From: an uncultured Eubacteriales bacterium
GTDB lineage: Bacteria; Bacillota; Clostridia; Oscillospirales; Oscillospiraceae
DNA: 44,633 nucleotides
Direction: 5' to 3'
Assembly (NCBI GenBank): GCA_902475435.1
Contig: CABRZL010000010.1
Location: forward strand, 1-44,633
A model generated the notes under the pieces. The model searched no databases. It was not told where the DNA came from and saw nothing but the letters and a program-made list of their open reading frames with translations. The translations under genes were made by a program, and so were the position numbers. This document shows, one piece after another, positions 44,608 to 44,633 of this stretch. Every line of letters begins with the position of its first letter. The stretch's first letter is position 1.

Positions 44608-44633
44608 AGTTTTCATTATTCCAAAGATAAAGA

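Overview
The window looks like a chromosome segment from a gut-type clostridium (Bacillota; my guess is an Oscillospiraceae-like genus). Supporting signs are strong GGAGG ribosome sites, a T-box in front of pheST, a lysine riboswitch in front of an amino-acid ABC transporter, an LPXTG-type surface protein, GTG/TTG starts, and tightly overlapping housekeeping operons. No rRNA, complete tRNA, CRISPR array or intact transposase gene was seen.

Layout. Positions 1-~685 look like the end of a mobile element: a truncated, frameshifted replication-initiator-like gene, followed by non-coding DNA and a sequence resembling a tRNA 3' end plus its terminator, a possible attachment site. From 848 to 9683 the minus strand carries a UPF0371/DUF1846 protein, an orphan FMN-binding glutamate-synthase-like protein, a short-chain dehydrogenase and pheT-pheS behind a T-box. 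A plus-strand MutT-like Nudix gene sits among them. At 9655-9720 two strong promoters diverge. The rightward one drives a small membrane protein, the Nnr NAD(P)HX repair enzyme, a lipoprotein and alanine racemase. A single 11-kb gene (13717-24759) then encodes a 3680-residue sorted surface protein made of about 25 Cna_B-like modules, with no sortase beside it. A minus-strand Nudix-thyA-folA operon follows, then a DEAD-box helicase with a divergent DprA-like protein, a lone cysteine-rich protein, and a lysine-riboswitch-controlled ABC transporter of three genes. From 33231 a compact operon encodes a TagA-like glycosyltransferase, dTMP kinase, a DJ-1 protein, 5-formyl-THF cyclo-ligase, MltG and a U32 protein. 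The window closes with carA-carB and guaA. Direct repeats beyond guaA may belong to another mobile element.

How the genes fit together. Much of the window is nucleotide and folate metabolism (thyA, folA, tmk, 5-formyl-THF cyclo-ligase, carAB, guaA and two Nudix hydrolases). Cell-envelope genes (alr, tagA-like, mltG, the giant adhesin) are interspersed. Two amino-acid-sensing RNAs, a T-box (phenylalanine tRNA inferred) and a lysine riboswitch, are clear in the sequence.

The most unusual objects are the giant Cna_B protein, whose modules change from long and divergent near the N-terminus to short and near-identical near the C-terminus and which contains a terminator-like hairpin in its coding sequence; the 29-cysteine protein at 29111-30082; and the broken replication gene with its adjacent possible att site. 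None of these can be shown to be a new system from sequence alone.
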